Part shown: positions 52,929 to 61,037 of the stretch, one piece after another
Numbering within the stretch: the stretch's first letter is position 1
Layout: each line of letters starts with the position of its first letter
Assembly: GCF_000800255.1 (NCBI RefSeq)
Contig: NZ_CP009747.1
Span: forward strand, 682,001 to 746,000
Origin: Pseudomonas parafulva
GTDB taxonomy: Bacteria; Pseudomonadota; Gammaproteobacteria; Pseudomonadales; Pseudomonadaceae
DNA: 64,000 nucleotides
Direction of reading: 5' to 3'
Made by a program: the position numbers and the translations under genes
The notes under the pieces: model-generated
The model's database searches: none
What the model saw: the letters and a program-made list of their open reading frames with translations, nothing else
What the model was told of the DNA's origin: nothing

Positions 52929-53837
52929 ATGAATAATCTTCGAAGTATCGACCTCAATCTTCTGGTGACCTTGCAGGCACTGTTGGTCGAAAAGCACATC
53001 ACCCGCGCTGCCTCCCGTTTGCATAAAAGCCAACCTGCCGTGAGCCATGCCTTAGCGCACTTGCGCCGACTGTTCGATGACCCGTTGCTGATCCGCCGCG
53101 GCGGTCACCTGGAGTTGACGGCCAGGGCGACCGAACTGCTGCATCCGCTGAACGACGCGCTGGGACAGATCGGCACCCTGTTCGAGCCGCCGCAATTCGA
53201 CCCGACCAAAGCCAAGCGCGTGTTCCGCCTGGCCATGTCCGATTACGGTTCGCGTGTGCTGTTGCCGGGGCTGACCCGGGCGTTCAGGGCCATGGCGCCG
53301 GGCGTGGAATTGCTGGTCAGTCAGGCCAGTCGGGAGTCGATGCTGGCCGATGTGCGAGAGAGCGAAGTGGATCTGGCGCTGGGGGTATTCCCTGGCAAAC
53401 AGTCGGACGAATTGCGCCAGCACACCTTGTTTTCCGAAAGCTTCGTCTGCGTGGCGGACTCCTCCAGCATCCCCGAGAAGGGCATCGCCGACCTCGACGG
53501 TTGGCTGAAACGGCCCCATGTGCTGGTGGCCATGCGCGCCGGCAACGACAACGAGGTCGACCGCGCCCTGAGCAAGTTGGGCGTGCAACGCCAGATCAGC
53601 GTGGCGTTGCCGCACTGGAGCGTGGCCAGCGACCTGATCGCCGGCACCGACCTGATTCTGACCGTGGCGCGGCGAAGCCTGGACAGTGTCGAGCGCGACG
53701 GTCGGCTGCGCCTGTTCGAACCCCCGTTCGACATTCCCCAGTTCGACTTCAAGATGATCTGGCACCCGCGCCGCGAATCCGACACGGCGCATACGTGGTT
53801 GCGCCAGATGATCATGCGCGTGGCGAATGAGCAATGA
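52929..53837 (+). CDS. LysR-type regulator, ToxR candidate for toxoflavin genes
   Basis: A 302-residue LTTR of the NodD/SyrM-like type. The helix-turn-helix reads LNLLVTLQALLVEKHITRAA and QPAVSHALAHLRRLFDDPLL, and the effector domain runs from about 90 to 295. It lies between the efflux operon (divergent) and the tox operon (same strand, 332 bp downstream). In Burkholderia glumae the LysR protein ToxR, with toxoflavin as coinducer, activates both the toxABCDE and the toxFGHI efflux genes, and this gene is ideally placed for both jobs. That role is inference. Confidence 0.85.
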   Translation: MNNLRSIDLNLLVTLQALLVEKHITRAASRLHKSQPAVSHALAHLRRLFDDPLLIRRGGHLELTARATELLHPLNDALGQIGTLFEPPQFDPTKAKRVFRLAMSDYGSRVLLPGLTRAFRAMAPGVELLVSQASRESMLADVRESEVDLALGVFPGKQSDELRQHTLFSESFVCVADSSSIPEKGIADLDGWLKRPHVLVAMRAGNDNEVDRALSKLGVQRQISVALPHWSVASDLIAGTDLILTVARRSLDSVERDGRLRLFEPPFDIPQFDFKMIWHPRRESDTAHTWLRQMIMRVANEQ

Positions 53838-54169
53838 ATACGGCGTGAATCAATTCAGCGTCAGCGGTTTTTATCTTTACAACTAACCCAATCCGACAGG
53901 CTCGCTCTACAGTCAGCTTTTTGCCCACGTCAATGCGCATGGTGCCTTCGTTCGAAGTGCGCCTTTTTTTATTCGTAATCCTGAAGGAACAGGAACTTTC
54001 CAAGTGCGTTATTCGTCGCGCGAATAGTCTGGATGCGAACAAAGAATTGGCATTCGTGCCGCCTGCGGATAACCCTATTCGCGGCACTTATGGTTTTTAT
54101 TGTCTTGCACAGGTGCTGGAACTAACAGGGTGCATAGAACACTGTTTTCCAACCACTAAGGAGAGTGAA
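53838..54169 (+). promoter_or_regulatory. Promoter and leader region of the tox operon
   Basis: A 332-bp gap, AT-richer than its surroundings, between the LysR stop and the methyltransferase start. It holds a terminator-like hairpin (53941-53970) and then about 200 bp of leader containing an in-frame but unsupported N-terminal extension of the methyltransferase. T-N11-A-type LTTR boxes can be drawn around 53900-53935 but are too common to call. Confidence 0.45.
53941..53970 (+). terminator. Hairpin plus T run in front of the tox operon
   Basis: GGTGCCTTCG pairs with CGAAGTGCGCC (9 bp, one bulge, one G-T) followed immediately by seven T. It may end the LysR transcript, isolating the tox operon, or act as an attenuator if tox transcription starts upstream of it. 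Confidence 0.6.
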
Positions 54170-54910
54170 ATGACATTGGAAAGCGCCGAATACAATGTGA
54201 TTGGCGGGCTGTTCGAGAGCTTTACCGATACCGCCGCCCAGCGCGAGGTGGAAGTTCGCACGATTCTTCATATGGTCGGGGACGTGCACGGCAAGTCGAT
54301 CCTCGACGTGGCCTGCGGCTTCGGCTATTTCGGCCGTCAACTGCGCCAGCGCGGGGCGCGCAAGGTGGTCGGGGTGGACATCTCGCAAAAGATGATCGAC
54401 CTCGCCAGGGAAGAGTCCGCGCGCACTGGCGACGACCTCGAATTCCATGTTCGCGATGCCTCGAAGATGGAAAAACTCGGCAACTTCGACATGGTGGTGG
54501 CGGCGTGGCTGTTCAACTACGCCTCGTCCCTCGACGACTTGGAGAACATGTTCAAGTGCGTCGCCGCCAATCTTTCGACCGGTGGCACTTTAGTGGCTTA
54601 TACCGTGGAGCCCGACTTCGAACTGGGCCTGGGCAACTTCACGTCCTACGGCGTGAATGTCCGCACCGAAGAACCCTGGGGACCCGGTTATCGCCACCAG
54701 GCCGAGTTCGTTACCCAGCCGCCGAGTCCATTCACCTTTTATCGCTGGGGACGTGCCGACTATGAACGCGCGGCGAAGAACGCCGGGTTCAGTTCCTTGC
54801 GGTGGCAGAAGCCGCTGTTGCTCAAGGCGGACGAGCAAAAGTACACGCCCGGCTTCTGGGACGTGTTCAAAGACAACTGTTTGCAGACCGGGCTGGTGTG
54901 CACGCTGTAA
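54170..54910 (+). CDS. toxA: Toxoflavin biosynthesis methyltransferase ToxA
   Basis: A 246-residue class I methyltransferase. SAM motif I is ILDVACGFGYFGRQL with Asp46, then VVGVDISQKMIDLA and NFDMVVAAWLFNYASSLD. In the toxoflavin pathway ToxA methylates the azapteridine ring twice, converting 1,6-didemethyltoxoflavin through a monomethyl form to toxoflavin. An AAGGAGAG site sets the start at 54170 rather than the open-frame start 83 codons upstream. It is first in a five-gene run whose other members are the toxB-E set, which supports the name. Confidence 0.88.
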   Translation: MTLESAEYNVIGGLFESFTDTAAQREVEVRTILHMVGDVHGKSILDVACGFGYFGRQLRQRGARKVVGVDISQKMIDLAREESARTGDDLEFHVRDASKMEKLGNFDMVVAAWLFNYASSLDDLENMFKCVAANLSTGGTLVAYTVEPDFELGLGNFTSYGVNVRTEEPWGPGYRHQAEFVTQPPSPFTFYRWGRADYERAAKNAGFSSLRWQKPLLLKADEQKYTPGFWDVFKDNCLQTGLVCTL

Positions 54911-54942
54911 CGCGCGCCTATAACAAGAAACGGAGTAGCTCC

Positions 54943-55947
54943 ATGGGACTCATGAGTTTTCATTCTCCCGAGACGTTGCGTCGAGCCAACCCACAGTTGT
55001 CGGATCGCGAATTGCTTGGCCTGCCAGCGTCCTTCACCCCCAACCGCACGCTGAACCTGTCGGCGGACAGTTTCGGCGCACTGGTTGCCGGTGGGGTGGC
55101 GCACTGGGTCGATTCGCTGGAAAGCCAGGACTGCGCGCTCGCCTATCGCTACACGGCCGGACAGATCCTCGCCAGTGTGGGCGATCCGCGCCTCAATCCG
55201 CTGGCCCCGAACATGGTGCTGGTGCCTGAAGCCACGGCGCAGATCGGCCTGGCCTGCGAACGGTTGCCGGCGGTGATGCAGTCGTTGGCCGACCTGAACC
55301 TGGACCCGGACTGGATCGCCAAGGAAACCCCTCGGCACGCGGTCGACTTGCCCGCCTACAAGATCGGTCGTTACCCGGTCACCAACTTGGAATACAAAGC
55401 GTTTCTGCTCGATTCCCAAGCGCCGCGTATCCCGACCGACTGGTTCCTCGGGCGCTACCCGCTCGAACGCGCCAACCATCCGGTGTCCGGCATCAGCGTC
55501 GAAGACGCGCAGTGCTACATCGAGTGGCTGTCGGCCAAGACCGGGCGCGCGTTCCATCTGCCCAGCGAAGCGCAATGGGAGTACGCCGCAGCAGGGCCGC
55601 AGGGCCTTCAGTACCCCTGGGGCGAAGACTTCCTGCCCGATCACGCCAACACCGCTGAACTCGGCGTGTTCACCACCACCCCGGTGGGTCTGTTCGCCAA
55701 TGGCGCTTCGCCATTTGGCTGCCTGGACATGGCAGGCAACGTCGAAGAGTTCGTCGCCGATGACTACCACGCCTATCCCGGCGGTGCGGCCATCGAAGAC
55801 GACCTGGTGACGGCCGTCGGCACCCATCGAGTCGCCCGCGGCGGCAGCTACTCGCGGTTTCGCGATCTGGCCCGCACCACCCGGCGCCATGGAAAGTTTC
55901 CAAGGGATATCTACGTCATGGGTTTTCGTCTCGCTGAAAGCGTGTAG
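54943..55947 (+). CDS. toxD: SUMF1/FGE-like protein ToxD
   Basis: A 334-residue protein of the formylglycine-generating-enzyme-like superfamily. The N-terminal 110 residues are unassigned; the SUMF1-like domain (about 115-330) shows YKIGRYPVTNLEYKAFL, FHLPSEAQWEYAA, YPWGEDF, DMAGNVEEFVADDY and RVARGGSYSRF. In toxoflavin clusters ToxD is a member of this superfamily thought to act on ring formation; its exact step is uncertain. It starts 32 bp after toxA with a CGGAG site. The gene order here (A, D, B, C, E) differs from the Burkholderia order A-B-C-D-E. Confidence 0.85.
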   Translation: MGLMSFHSPETLRRANPQLSDRELLGLPASFTPNRTLNLSADSFGALVAGGVAHWVDSLESQDCALAYRYTAGQILASVGDPRLNPLAPNMVLVPEATAQIGLACERLPAVMQSLADLNLDPDWIAKETPRHAVDLPAYKIGRYPVTNLEYKAFLLDSQAPRIPTDWFLGRYPLERANHPVSGISVEDAQCYIEWLSAKTGRAFHLPSEAQWEYAAAGPQGLQYPWGEDFLPDHANTAELGVFTTTPVGLFANGASPFGCLDMAGNVEEFVADDYHAYPGGAAIEDDLVTAVGTHRVARGGSYSRFRDLARTTRRHGKFPRDIYVMGFRLAESV

Positions 55948-55962
55948 TGACAAGGACCCGTC

Positions 55963-56604
55963 ATGCAGTGTGATCAGAAGAGGGTTGCTCGTATGCCAAT
56001 CTATAAAGTTAAAAATACCGTGGACATCCCCATCCTCCAGGGGGGCAAGGTCGGTAGTTTCGTGTCCTTCGAAGGGTTTTCGCCCAGCGAAGAACACATC
56101 GCCATCGTGGTCGGTGACGTCACCCAGCAAGCGCCGCTGGTGCGGATTCACTCAGAGTGCCTGACCGGCGATATTTTCGGTTCGCACCGCTGCGACTGCG
56201 GCGCGCAATTGAACGAAGCGCTCGAGCGCATGGCCGACGAAGGCGGCGTGCTGCTGTACCTGCGCCAGGAAGGACGCGGCATCGGCTTGTACGCCAAGCT
56301 CGATGCGTACCGCCTGCAGGACACCGGACTGGACACCTTCGAGGCCAATCGCCGCCTCGACCTGCCCGAGGATGGCCGCGACTTCGCCATCGCCGCCGGC
56401 ATGCTGCGCGGCCTGGGCATCACCCGTTGCCGGCTGATGACCAACAACCCTGACAAGGTCTCCACCCTCAGAAAGCACGGCATCCAGGTGGACGAGGTGA
56501 TTTCCACCGGCGTGTTCCTGACCGAGCACAACCGCCATTACCTGGCCGCGAAAATCGCCAAGAAGAACCACGACATCAATTTGGGTCTGGATCGTTCAGC
56601 TTAA
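55963..56604 (+). CDS. toxB: GTP cyclohydrolase II ToxB
   Basis: A 213-residue RibA-type enzyme. The zinc site is Cys66, Cys77 and Cys79 (SECLTGDIFGSHRCDCG); the catalytic region is LRQEGRGIGLYAKLDAYRLQ and the C-terminal block LMTNNPDKVSTLRKHGI. It opens GTP to the diaminopyrimidine precursor shared by riboflavin and toxoflavin. A stand-alone GCH-II beside ToxA/C/D/E homologues is diagnostic of the toxoflavin route rather than riboflavin synthesis. An internal ATG at 55993 also has a ribosome site (AGAGGG) and would give the more typical N-terminus. Confidence 0.92.
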   Translation: MQCDQKRVARMPIYKVKNTVDIPILQGGKVGSFVSFEGFSPSEEHIAIVVGDVTQQAPLVRIHSECLTGDIFGSHRCDCGAQLNEALERMADEGGVLLYLRQEGRGIGLYAKLDAYRLQDTGLDTFEANRRLDLPEDGRDFAIAAGMLRGLGITRCRLMTNNPDKVSTLRKHGIQVDEVISTGVFLTEHNRHYLAAKIAKKNHDINLGLDRSA

Positions 56605-56616
56605 GGAAAAGTTGCG

Positions 56617-58302
56617 ATGAAACATTTTGCCCCCATCAGCGGCATCGCCAGTTTTGCCGAGCAATACGTTGCCACTGCCGGTTACGACAATCAGGTCATC
56701 CTCTGGGATGCGCCGCGTAAACAAGCCTTGCACCGGGTGTTTCACGATCACCTGGCCAATCAATGCGCCTTCAACGCCAGCGGTACGCGCCTGGTCACCG
56801 CCAGCAGCGACTACACCGCGCGCGTCTGGGAAGTGCCGTCGATGCGCCTGAAGGCGGCGCTGGTCGGTCACCGCGACGACGTCGAGATGGCCGCCTTCAA
56901 CCCGGCCGGCGACCGCATCGCCACCTGCTCGCGGGATCACACCATTCGCCTGTTCGAGGCTGAAACCGGTGCCTGCCTGCGCACCCTCGAAGGCCACAGC
57001 GCCGACGTGATTTCCATCAGTTGGAGTGCCGACGGCCAGCAACTGGTATCCAGCAGCGACGACGGCACCATTCGCCGCTGGAACGTGCAGACCGGCGAGC
57101 AAGTGGAGCGCATCGACCTGGGTGGCGTGGAAACCGACACCATCGCCCTGGCCAGCGACGGCACCATCTTTGCCGGCGACGACGAAGGCCGCCTGACTGT
57201 CATCGACGCCAGCGGCACCACCCGCCTGCAGGCCCATGCCGCTGGGGTGAAACGGGTGGTGTGGGACCAGCGCAAGGGTTGGCTGATCAGCCTGAGCTAC
57301 GACCGCTCGGTGGTGCTGTGGCGCTACGAGGCTGGCACCCTGACGCGCCTGGCGCACAGTTCCCTGCCGAGCATCATCTGGCCGCGCAGTTGCGCGTTCC
57401 TGGGCGATGAGCGCATCGCCTTCGTCACCTTCGGCTCCACCTATGCGGTCTGGGATCACACGACCGACACCTGGGACCTGGAGGGCATCGACCACGCCAT
57501 CAGCCTCAACGCGGTCTCCATTCACAACGGCCACACCTATGCCATCGGCGATGCCGGCAAGCTGCTGATCGATGGCCAGCCCAGCACCCTGATCGGCAGC
57601 CTGTGCAACTTCCTGCTGCCCTTCGGCGAGGAAATGCTCACCGGCGGGCAAATGGGGCAGGTCTACGACGCAGTGACTGGCCGGTTGATCCACCAGCATC
57701 GCTCGCCGCTCAATTGCGCCACGGCGTTCACCCGGCACGGCGTGGCCCACGCGGCGGTGGGCACCTACACCGGCGAGGCGCTGATCTTCAAACGCGATGT
57801 CCAGGGGCAGGCCGAGTTCGTCTGCGAAGTGTCGATGCATGACAACGCCATCAAAGGCATTTCCGCCGACGAGGAATACCTGTTCAGCGTATGCGCCACG
57901 GCCGCTGCCGCCTTCCACCGGGTAGACGACTTCTCCCTGGCCCGGCATGTGGAACAGGCGCACGAGCGCATTTCCAATGGCTGCGCCACGGTGCAAGGCG
58001 GCTTCGCCAGCATCGGTCGCGACCTCAAGCTGCGTATCTGGTCCGGTGACGCCTCGCAGGTGTACGAGACGCCGCATGTGCACTCGGTCAAGTGCATCGC
58101 CGCTTCGGCTGACCAGCAGGTGATCGCCACCGGCAGCTATGGCGGCACCGTGGCGCTGTTCGACCTTCAGCAGCGACGCTGGACGCACCGGGTCAAGCCC
58201 ACCACCAGCGGCATTTCCTGCATCACCTACTCCCCGCAGGACGGCCTGTTCCTGGCCAGTTCCTACGATGGGCAGTTGTACCCCATCTCCGTCAGCGCTT
58301 GA
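56617..58302 (+). CDS. toxC: WD40-repeat protein ToxC
   Basis: A 561-residue beta-propeller protein with many WD-type repeats, for example VTASSDYTARVWEV, IATCSRDHTIRLFE, LVSSSDDGTIRRWNV and GSYGGTVALFDL. No signal peptide. Intracellular WD-repeat proteins are unusual in Pseudomonas and this type is a hallmark of toxoflavin clusters, where ToxC is required. It was long assumed to be a scaffold, but an enzymatic role in the pathway is possible. Its stop is followed by a strong terminator-like hairpin before toxE. Confidence 0.88.
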   Translation: MKHFAPISGIASFAEQYVATAGYDNQVILWDAPRKQALHRVFHDHLANQCAFNASGTRLVTASSDYTARVWEVPSMRLKAALVGHRDDVEMAAFNPAGDRIATCSRDHTIRLFEAETGACLRTLEGHSADVISISWSADGQQLVSSSDDGTIRRWNVQTGEQVERIDLGGVETDTIALASDGTIFAGDDEGRLTVIDASGTTRLQAHAAGVKRVVWDQRKGWLISLSYDRSVVLWRYEAGTLTRLAHSSLPSIIWPRSCAFLGDERIAFVTFGSTYAVWDHTTDTWDLEGIDHAISLNAVSIHNGHTYAIGDAGKLLIDGQPSTLIGSLCNFLLPFGEEMLTGGQMGQVYDAVTGRLIHQHRSPLNCATAFTRHGVAHAAVGTYTGEALIFKRDVQGQAEFVCEVSMHDNAIKGISADEEYLFSVCATAAAAFHRVDDFSLARHVEQAHERISNGCATVQGGFASIGRDLKLRIWSGDASQVYETPHVHSVKCIAASADQQVIATGSYGGTVALFDLQQRRWTHRVKPTTSGISCITYSPQDGLFLASSYDGQLYPISVSA

Positions 58303-58308
58303 TGCGCA

Positions 58309-58341
58309 CCCGCGCCGGCCTGCACGGCGGCGCGGGTTTTT
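58309..58341 (+). terminator. Intra-operon terminator-like hairpin between toxC and toxE
   Basis: A 9-bp perfect stem CCCGCGCCG/CGGCGCGGG with a 10-base loop and five T lies in the 54-bp gap. It could lower transcription of toxE and the VOC gene relative to toxADBC. Confidence 0.7.
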
Positions 58342-58356
58342 CCGTCTGGGGGCTTC

Positions 58357-59463
58357 ATGACCGAACACGCGGATCACCGTTACATGCAGCAGGCGCTGGA
58401 CCTGGCGCGGCGCGGCAGCTTCACCACCCGTCCCAACCCCATGGTCGGCTGCGTCATCGTCAAGGACGACGGGGTGGTGGGCGAGGGCTGGCACGTGCGC
58501 GCCGGCCAGGCGCATGCCGAAGTCCATGCCCTGCGCCATGCCGGCGCCAAGGCACAGGGCGCGACGGCCTACGTGACCCTGGAACCCTGCGCCCATCATG
58601 GCCGCACCCCGCCGTGCTACCAGGCGCTCATCGGCGCAGGCGTGGCGCGGGTGGTGGTGGCGTGCGAAGACCCGTTCCACAAGGTCGCGGGCCGAGGCAT
58701 CGCCGGCCTGCGCGAGGCGGGCATCGACGTGCACGTCGGTGTGCTACGCAGCCAAGCGCAGGCCCTGAACAAAGGCTTCATCAGCAGTGCACGGCGCGGC
58801 AGGCCATGGGTGACGCTCAAGCTGGGCATGAGCCTGGATGGCCGAACCGCCCTGGCCGATGGCCAATCGCAATGGATCACCGGCGCGGCCGCCCGCGCCG
58901 ATGTGCATCGGCTGCGGCGTGAGCACTGCGCGATCCTGACCGGCATCGGCACGGTGCTGGCGGACGACCCCGCCCTCACGGTACGGCTCGATGACCCGCA
59001 AGCCTTCGTGCCGCCGTGGCGCGTGGTGCTGGACAGTGCCCTGCGCACGCCGCATACGGCCCAGCTGGTCGATGGCGCCGTGCCCACGTTTATTCTTCAT
59101 GGTGTGACCGGTGGCCAGGCGCCCCGGGGCGCTGAAGGTATCCAGGTCGCCAGCCAAGGTGGTCGGCTGGACCTGCTCGATTGCCTCACCGCCCTGAACG
59201 ACCGCGGCGTGCACAGCGTGCTGGTGGAGGCGGGCGCCACGCTGGCCGGTGCGTTGATCCAGGAAGGCCTGGTGGACGACCTGGTGCTGTACGTGGCGCC
59301 GAAGCTGCTCGGCAGTGCGGCGCGGCCATTGCTGGTGGGCGATTTCGCCAGCTCGCTGACGGCACCGGCAGGGTTGCGCCTGGTGACGGCCGAGGCGGTG
59401 GGAGAGGATGTGAAAATCAACTGGCGTTCGCTGCGCTCCGAGTCGGAGTGCTTCGCGCCGTAG
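58357..59463 (+). CDS. toxE: RibD-like deaminase/reductase ToxE
   Basis: A 368-residue bifunctional protein. The N-terminal cytidine-deaminase-like zinc site has His53 and Glu55 (HAEVHAL) with Cys78 and Cys87 (EPCAHHGRTPPC). The C-terminal reductase domain (about 150-365) has KLGMSLDGRTAL, DNP-like ILTGIGTVLADDPALTV and VEAGATLAGALIQEGLVDDL. It would deaminate and reduce the product of GTP opening. As a second RibD next to the tox genes it is assigned to toxoflavin rather than riboflavin, but sequence alone does not separate these. Confidence 0.88.
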   Translation: MTEHADHRYMQQALDLARRGSFTTRPNPMVGCVIVKDDGVVGEGWHVRAGQAHAEVHALRHAGAKAQGATAYVTLEPCAHHGRTPPCYQALIGAGVARVVVACEDPFHKVAGRGIAGLREAGIDVHVGVLRSQAQALNKGFISSARRGRPWVTLKLGMSLDGRTALADGQSQWITGAAARADVHRLRREHCAILTGIGTVLADDPALTVRLDDPQAFVPPWRVVLDSALRTPHTAQLVDGAVPTFILHGVTGGQAPRGAEGIQVASQGGRLDLLDCLTALNDRGVHSVLVEAGATLAGALIQEGLVDDLVLYVAPKLLGSAARPLLVGDFASSLTAPAGLRLVTAEAVGEDVKINWRSLRSESECFAP

Positions 59464-59479
59464 CGATCAGGAGGCAGTC

Positions 59480-59929
59480 ATGTCGGTATCCATCAGTCAT
59501 CTACGCATCGCCCGCCCGGTGTCCGATCTGCAGCGCGCGGTCGCGATGTACCGCGACGGGCTGGGGCTCGAAGTGCTGGGCGGTTTCGAGGATCACGCCG
59601 GGTTCGATGGCGTGATGCTGGGCGATCCCGCGCGGCATTGGCACCTGGAGTTCACCCATTGCCGGCGGCAGAAGGTCGAGCCCCGGCACACGGTGGAAGA
59701 TCTGCTGGTGATCTACGTCGACGGGCTGGAGGCGTTCGAAGCGTTTTGCCTGCGATTGAGCGGGAGTGGGTTCGAGCGCGTGGCGCCGTTCAATCCGTAT
59801 TGGCGGGAGAACGGGGCGACCTTTGCCGATGGGGATGGGTATCGGGTGGTGGTGTCGCGGGTGGCGTGGCTGGCGCTCTTTTCATCCACCCGCGATGCTG
59901 CTGCGTCCGCTGCGCAGCCACACCGCTGA
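59480..59929 (+). CDS. VOC-superfamily (glyoxalase/bleomycin-resistance-like) protein
   Basis: A 149-residue protein with the paired beta-alpha-beta-beta-beta fold of vicinal-oxygen-chelate proteins: LRIARPVSDLQRAVAMYRDG, GLEVLGGFEDHAGFDGVML, HLEFTH and a second half ending DGDGYRVVVSR. The metal-ligand candidates are His in HLRIARP, Glu in HLEFTH and others. It follows toxE by 16 bp with an AGGAGG site, so it is likely expressed with the tox genes. The known toxoflavin lyase TflA is also a VOC protein, but it is longer and from Paenibacillus. Self-protection or a late pathway step are possible, as is a chance neighbour. Confidence 0.75.
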   Translation: MSVSISHLRIARPVSDLQRAVAMYRDGLGLEVLGGFEDHAGFDGVMLGDPARHWHLEFTHCRRQKVEPRHTVEDLLVIYVDGLEAFEAFCLRLSGSGFERVAPFNPYWRENGATFADGDGYRVVVSRVAWLALFSSTRDAAASAAQPHR

Positions 59930-60071
59930 TGCTCAGGGCACGCGCCAGTGCGTCATGCCGCTGCTACCTGGGTGTGGCTAGTAAGGCTCGAACCTGCCCA
60001 GCAGAGCCATTGCCTTGTTGGCTTCCATACACGCCTTTAGAATGGTCGGCCCTCGCAAGGCAGGAAATACC

Positions 60072-61037
60072 ATGTGGTTCATGAGTAAAAAAACGCTCAG
60101 TGACGAGCAAGCGACTGCGCTCCATGAGCAGGCCTGGGCGGCGTTTCGCGAGCAGGATCTGGACACCGCGCAGGAGTGCTTCCAGATCCTTGCCAAGGCG
60201 CGTCCCGCCGACGCACGCTGGATGAATGGCGTTGGCGCGGTGAGCCTGGCACGTGACGATCGCGCCGATGCCCATCGACACTTCCAGATGGCCGCCGATC
60301 GTGATTATCCCGGCAGCCACTACAACCTCGGCATCATGGCCTACCAGGACGGTGATCACGACGTCGCCCGCCGACACTTCCAGAGGGCTGCCGAGCACAA
60401 TTATCCGGGCAGCCACTACAACCTCGGCAGCATGGCCTTCCAGGAAGGTGATCACGACACCGCCCGCCAATACTTCCAGCAAGCCGCCGAGTACGATTGT
60501 CCCCGCAGCCACTTCTACCTTGGCAGCATGGCCCACCAGGATGGCGATCACGATGCCGCCGTCGAGCACCTCAACAACGCCGTGCGCCACGATCATCCGG
60601 AGGCGCTGAACCTGCTTGGCGACGTCCATCTGCATGCCGAGCGCTATCCGCAGGCTGAGCAGGCCTACCGGCGCGCGGCCGAGTTGGGCAATGTCGATGG
60701 CTACAACAATCTTGGCCTTCTTTACTTGCAGCTCGAAGACTATCAGCAGGCCAAGCAGGCGTTGTTGCAGGCCCTACAATCCGACCACGTCTACGCCCAG
60801 CACAACCTGGCTGTGGCCTATCACCGCCTGGGCGAGCTCGAGGAGGCCGAGCGCTGGTACCTGATCTCCTTCTCTGTGCACGGCAACCTGCAGTCGCTGG
60901 AGAATCTTGGGCATGTTTATGGCGACAGTGGGCGTGAGGTCGAGGGCCAGGCGCTGATCGCGGCCTCCGACAAGCTCTACGAGGATCAGCCTCTCAACGA
61001 TTACGAGCAGGCGTTGATCGACCGGTTGCTGGCCTGA
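60072..61037 (+). CDS. Tetratricopeptide-like repeat protein with 32-residue repeats
   Basis: A 321-residue protein without signal peptide, made almost entirely of helical repeats. Three central copies of 32 residues (YPGSHYNLGIMAYQDGDHDV, YPGSHYNLGSMAFQEGDHDT, CPRSHFYLGSMAHQDGDHDA) are nearly identical, with the corresponding 96-bp DNA units also alike. Flanking repeats (YNNLGLLYLQLEDYQQAKQA) are ordinary TPR. Such proteins are interaction scaffolds. The start at 60072 has an AGGAAA site. It is not obviously part of the tox operon, with 142 bp between. Confidence 0.75.
   Translation: MWFMSKKTLSDEQATALHEQAWAAFREQDLDTAQECFQILAKARPADARWMNGVGAVSLARDDRADAHRHFQMAADRDYPGSHYNLGIMAYQDGDHDVARRHFQRAAEHNYPGSHYNLGSMAFQEGDHDTARQYFQQAAEYDCPRSHFYLGSMAHQDGDHDAAVEHLNNAVRHDHPEALNLLGDVHLHAERYPQAEQAYRRAAELGNVDGYNNLGLLYLQLEDYQQAKQALLQALQSDHVYAQHNLAVAYHRLGELEEAERWYLISFSVHGNLQSLENLGHVYGDSGREVEGQALIAASDKLYEDQPLNDYEQALIDRLLA

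Noticed and set aside
53921..54169. 83-codon N-terminal extension of ToxA
   Set aside because: It reads through the hairpin and AT-rich leader, has no ribosome site, and the family starts at MTLESAEY after AAGGAGAG.
59480..59929. Naming the VOC protein toxoflavin lyase (TflA)
   Set aside because: TflA is clearly longer and from another phylum; the fold alone does not support the name.
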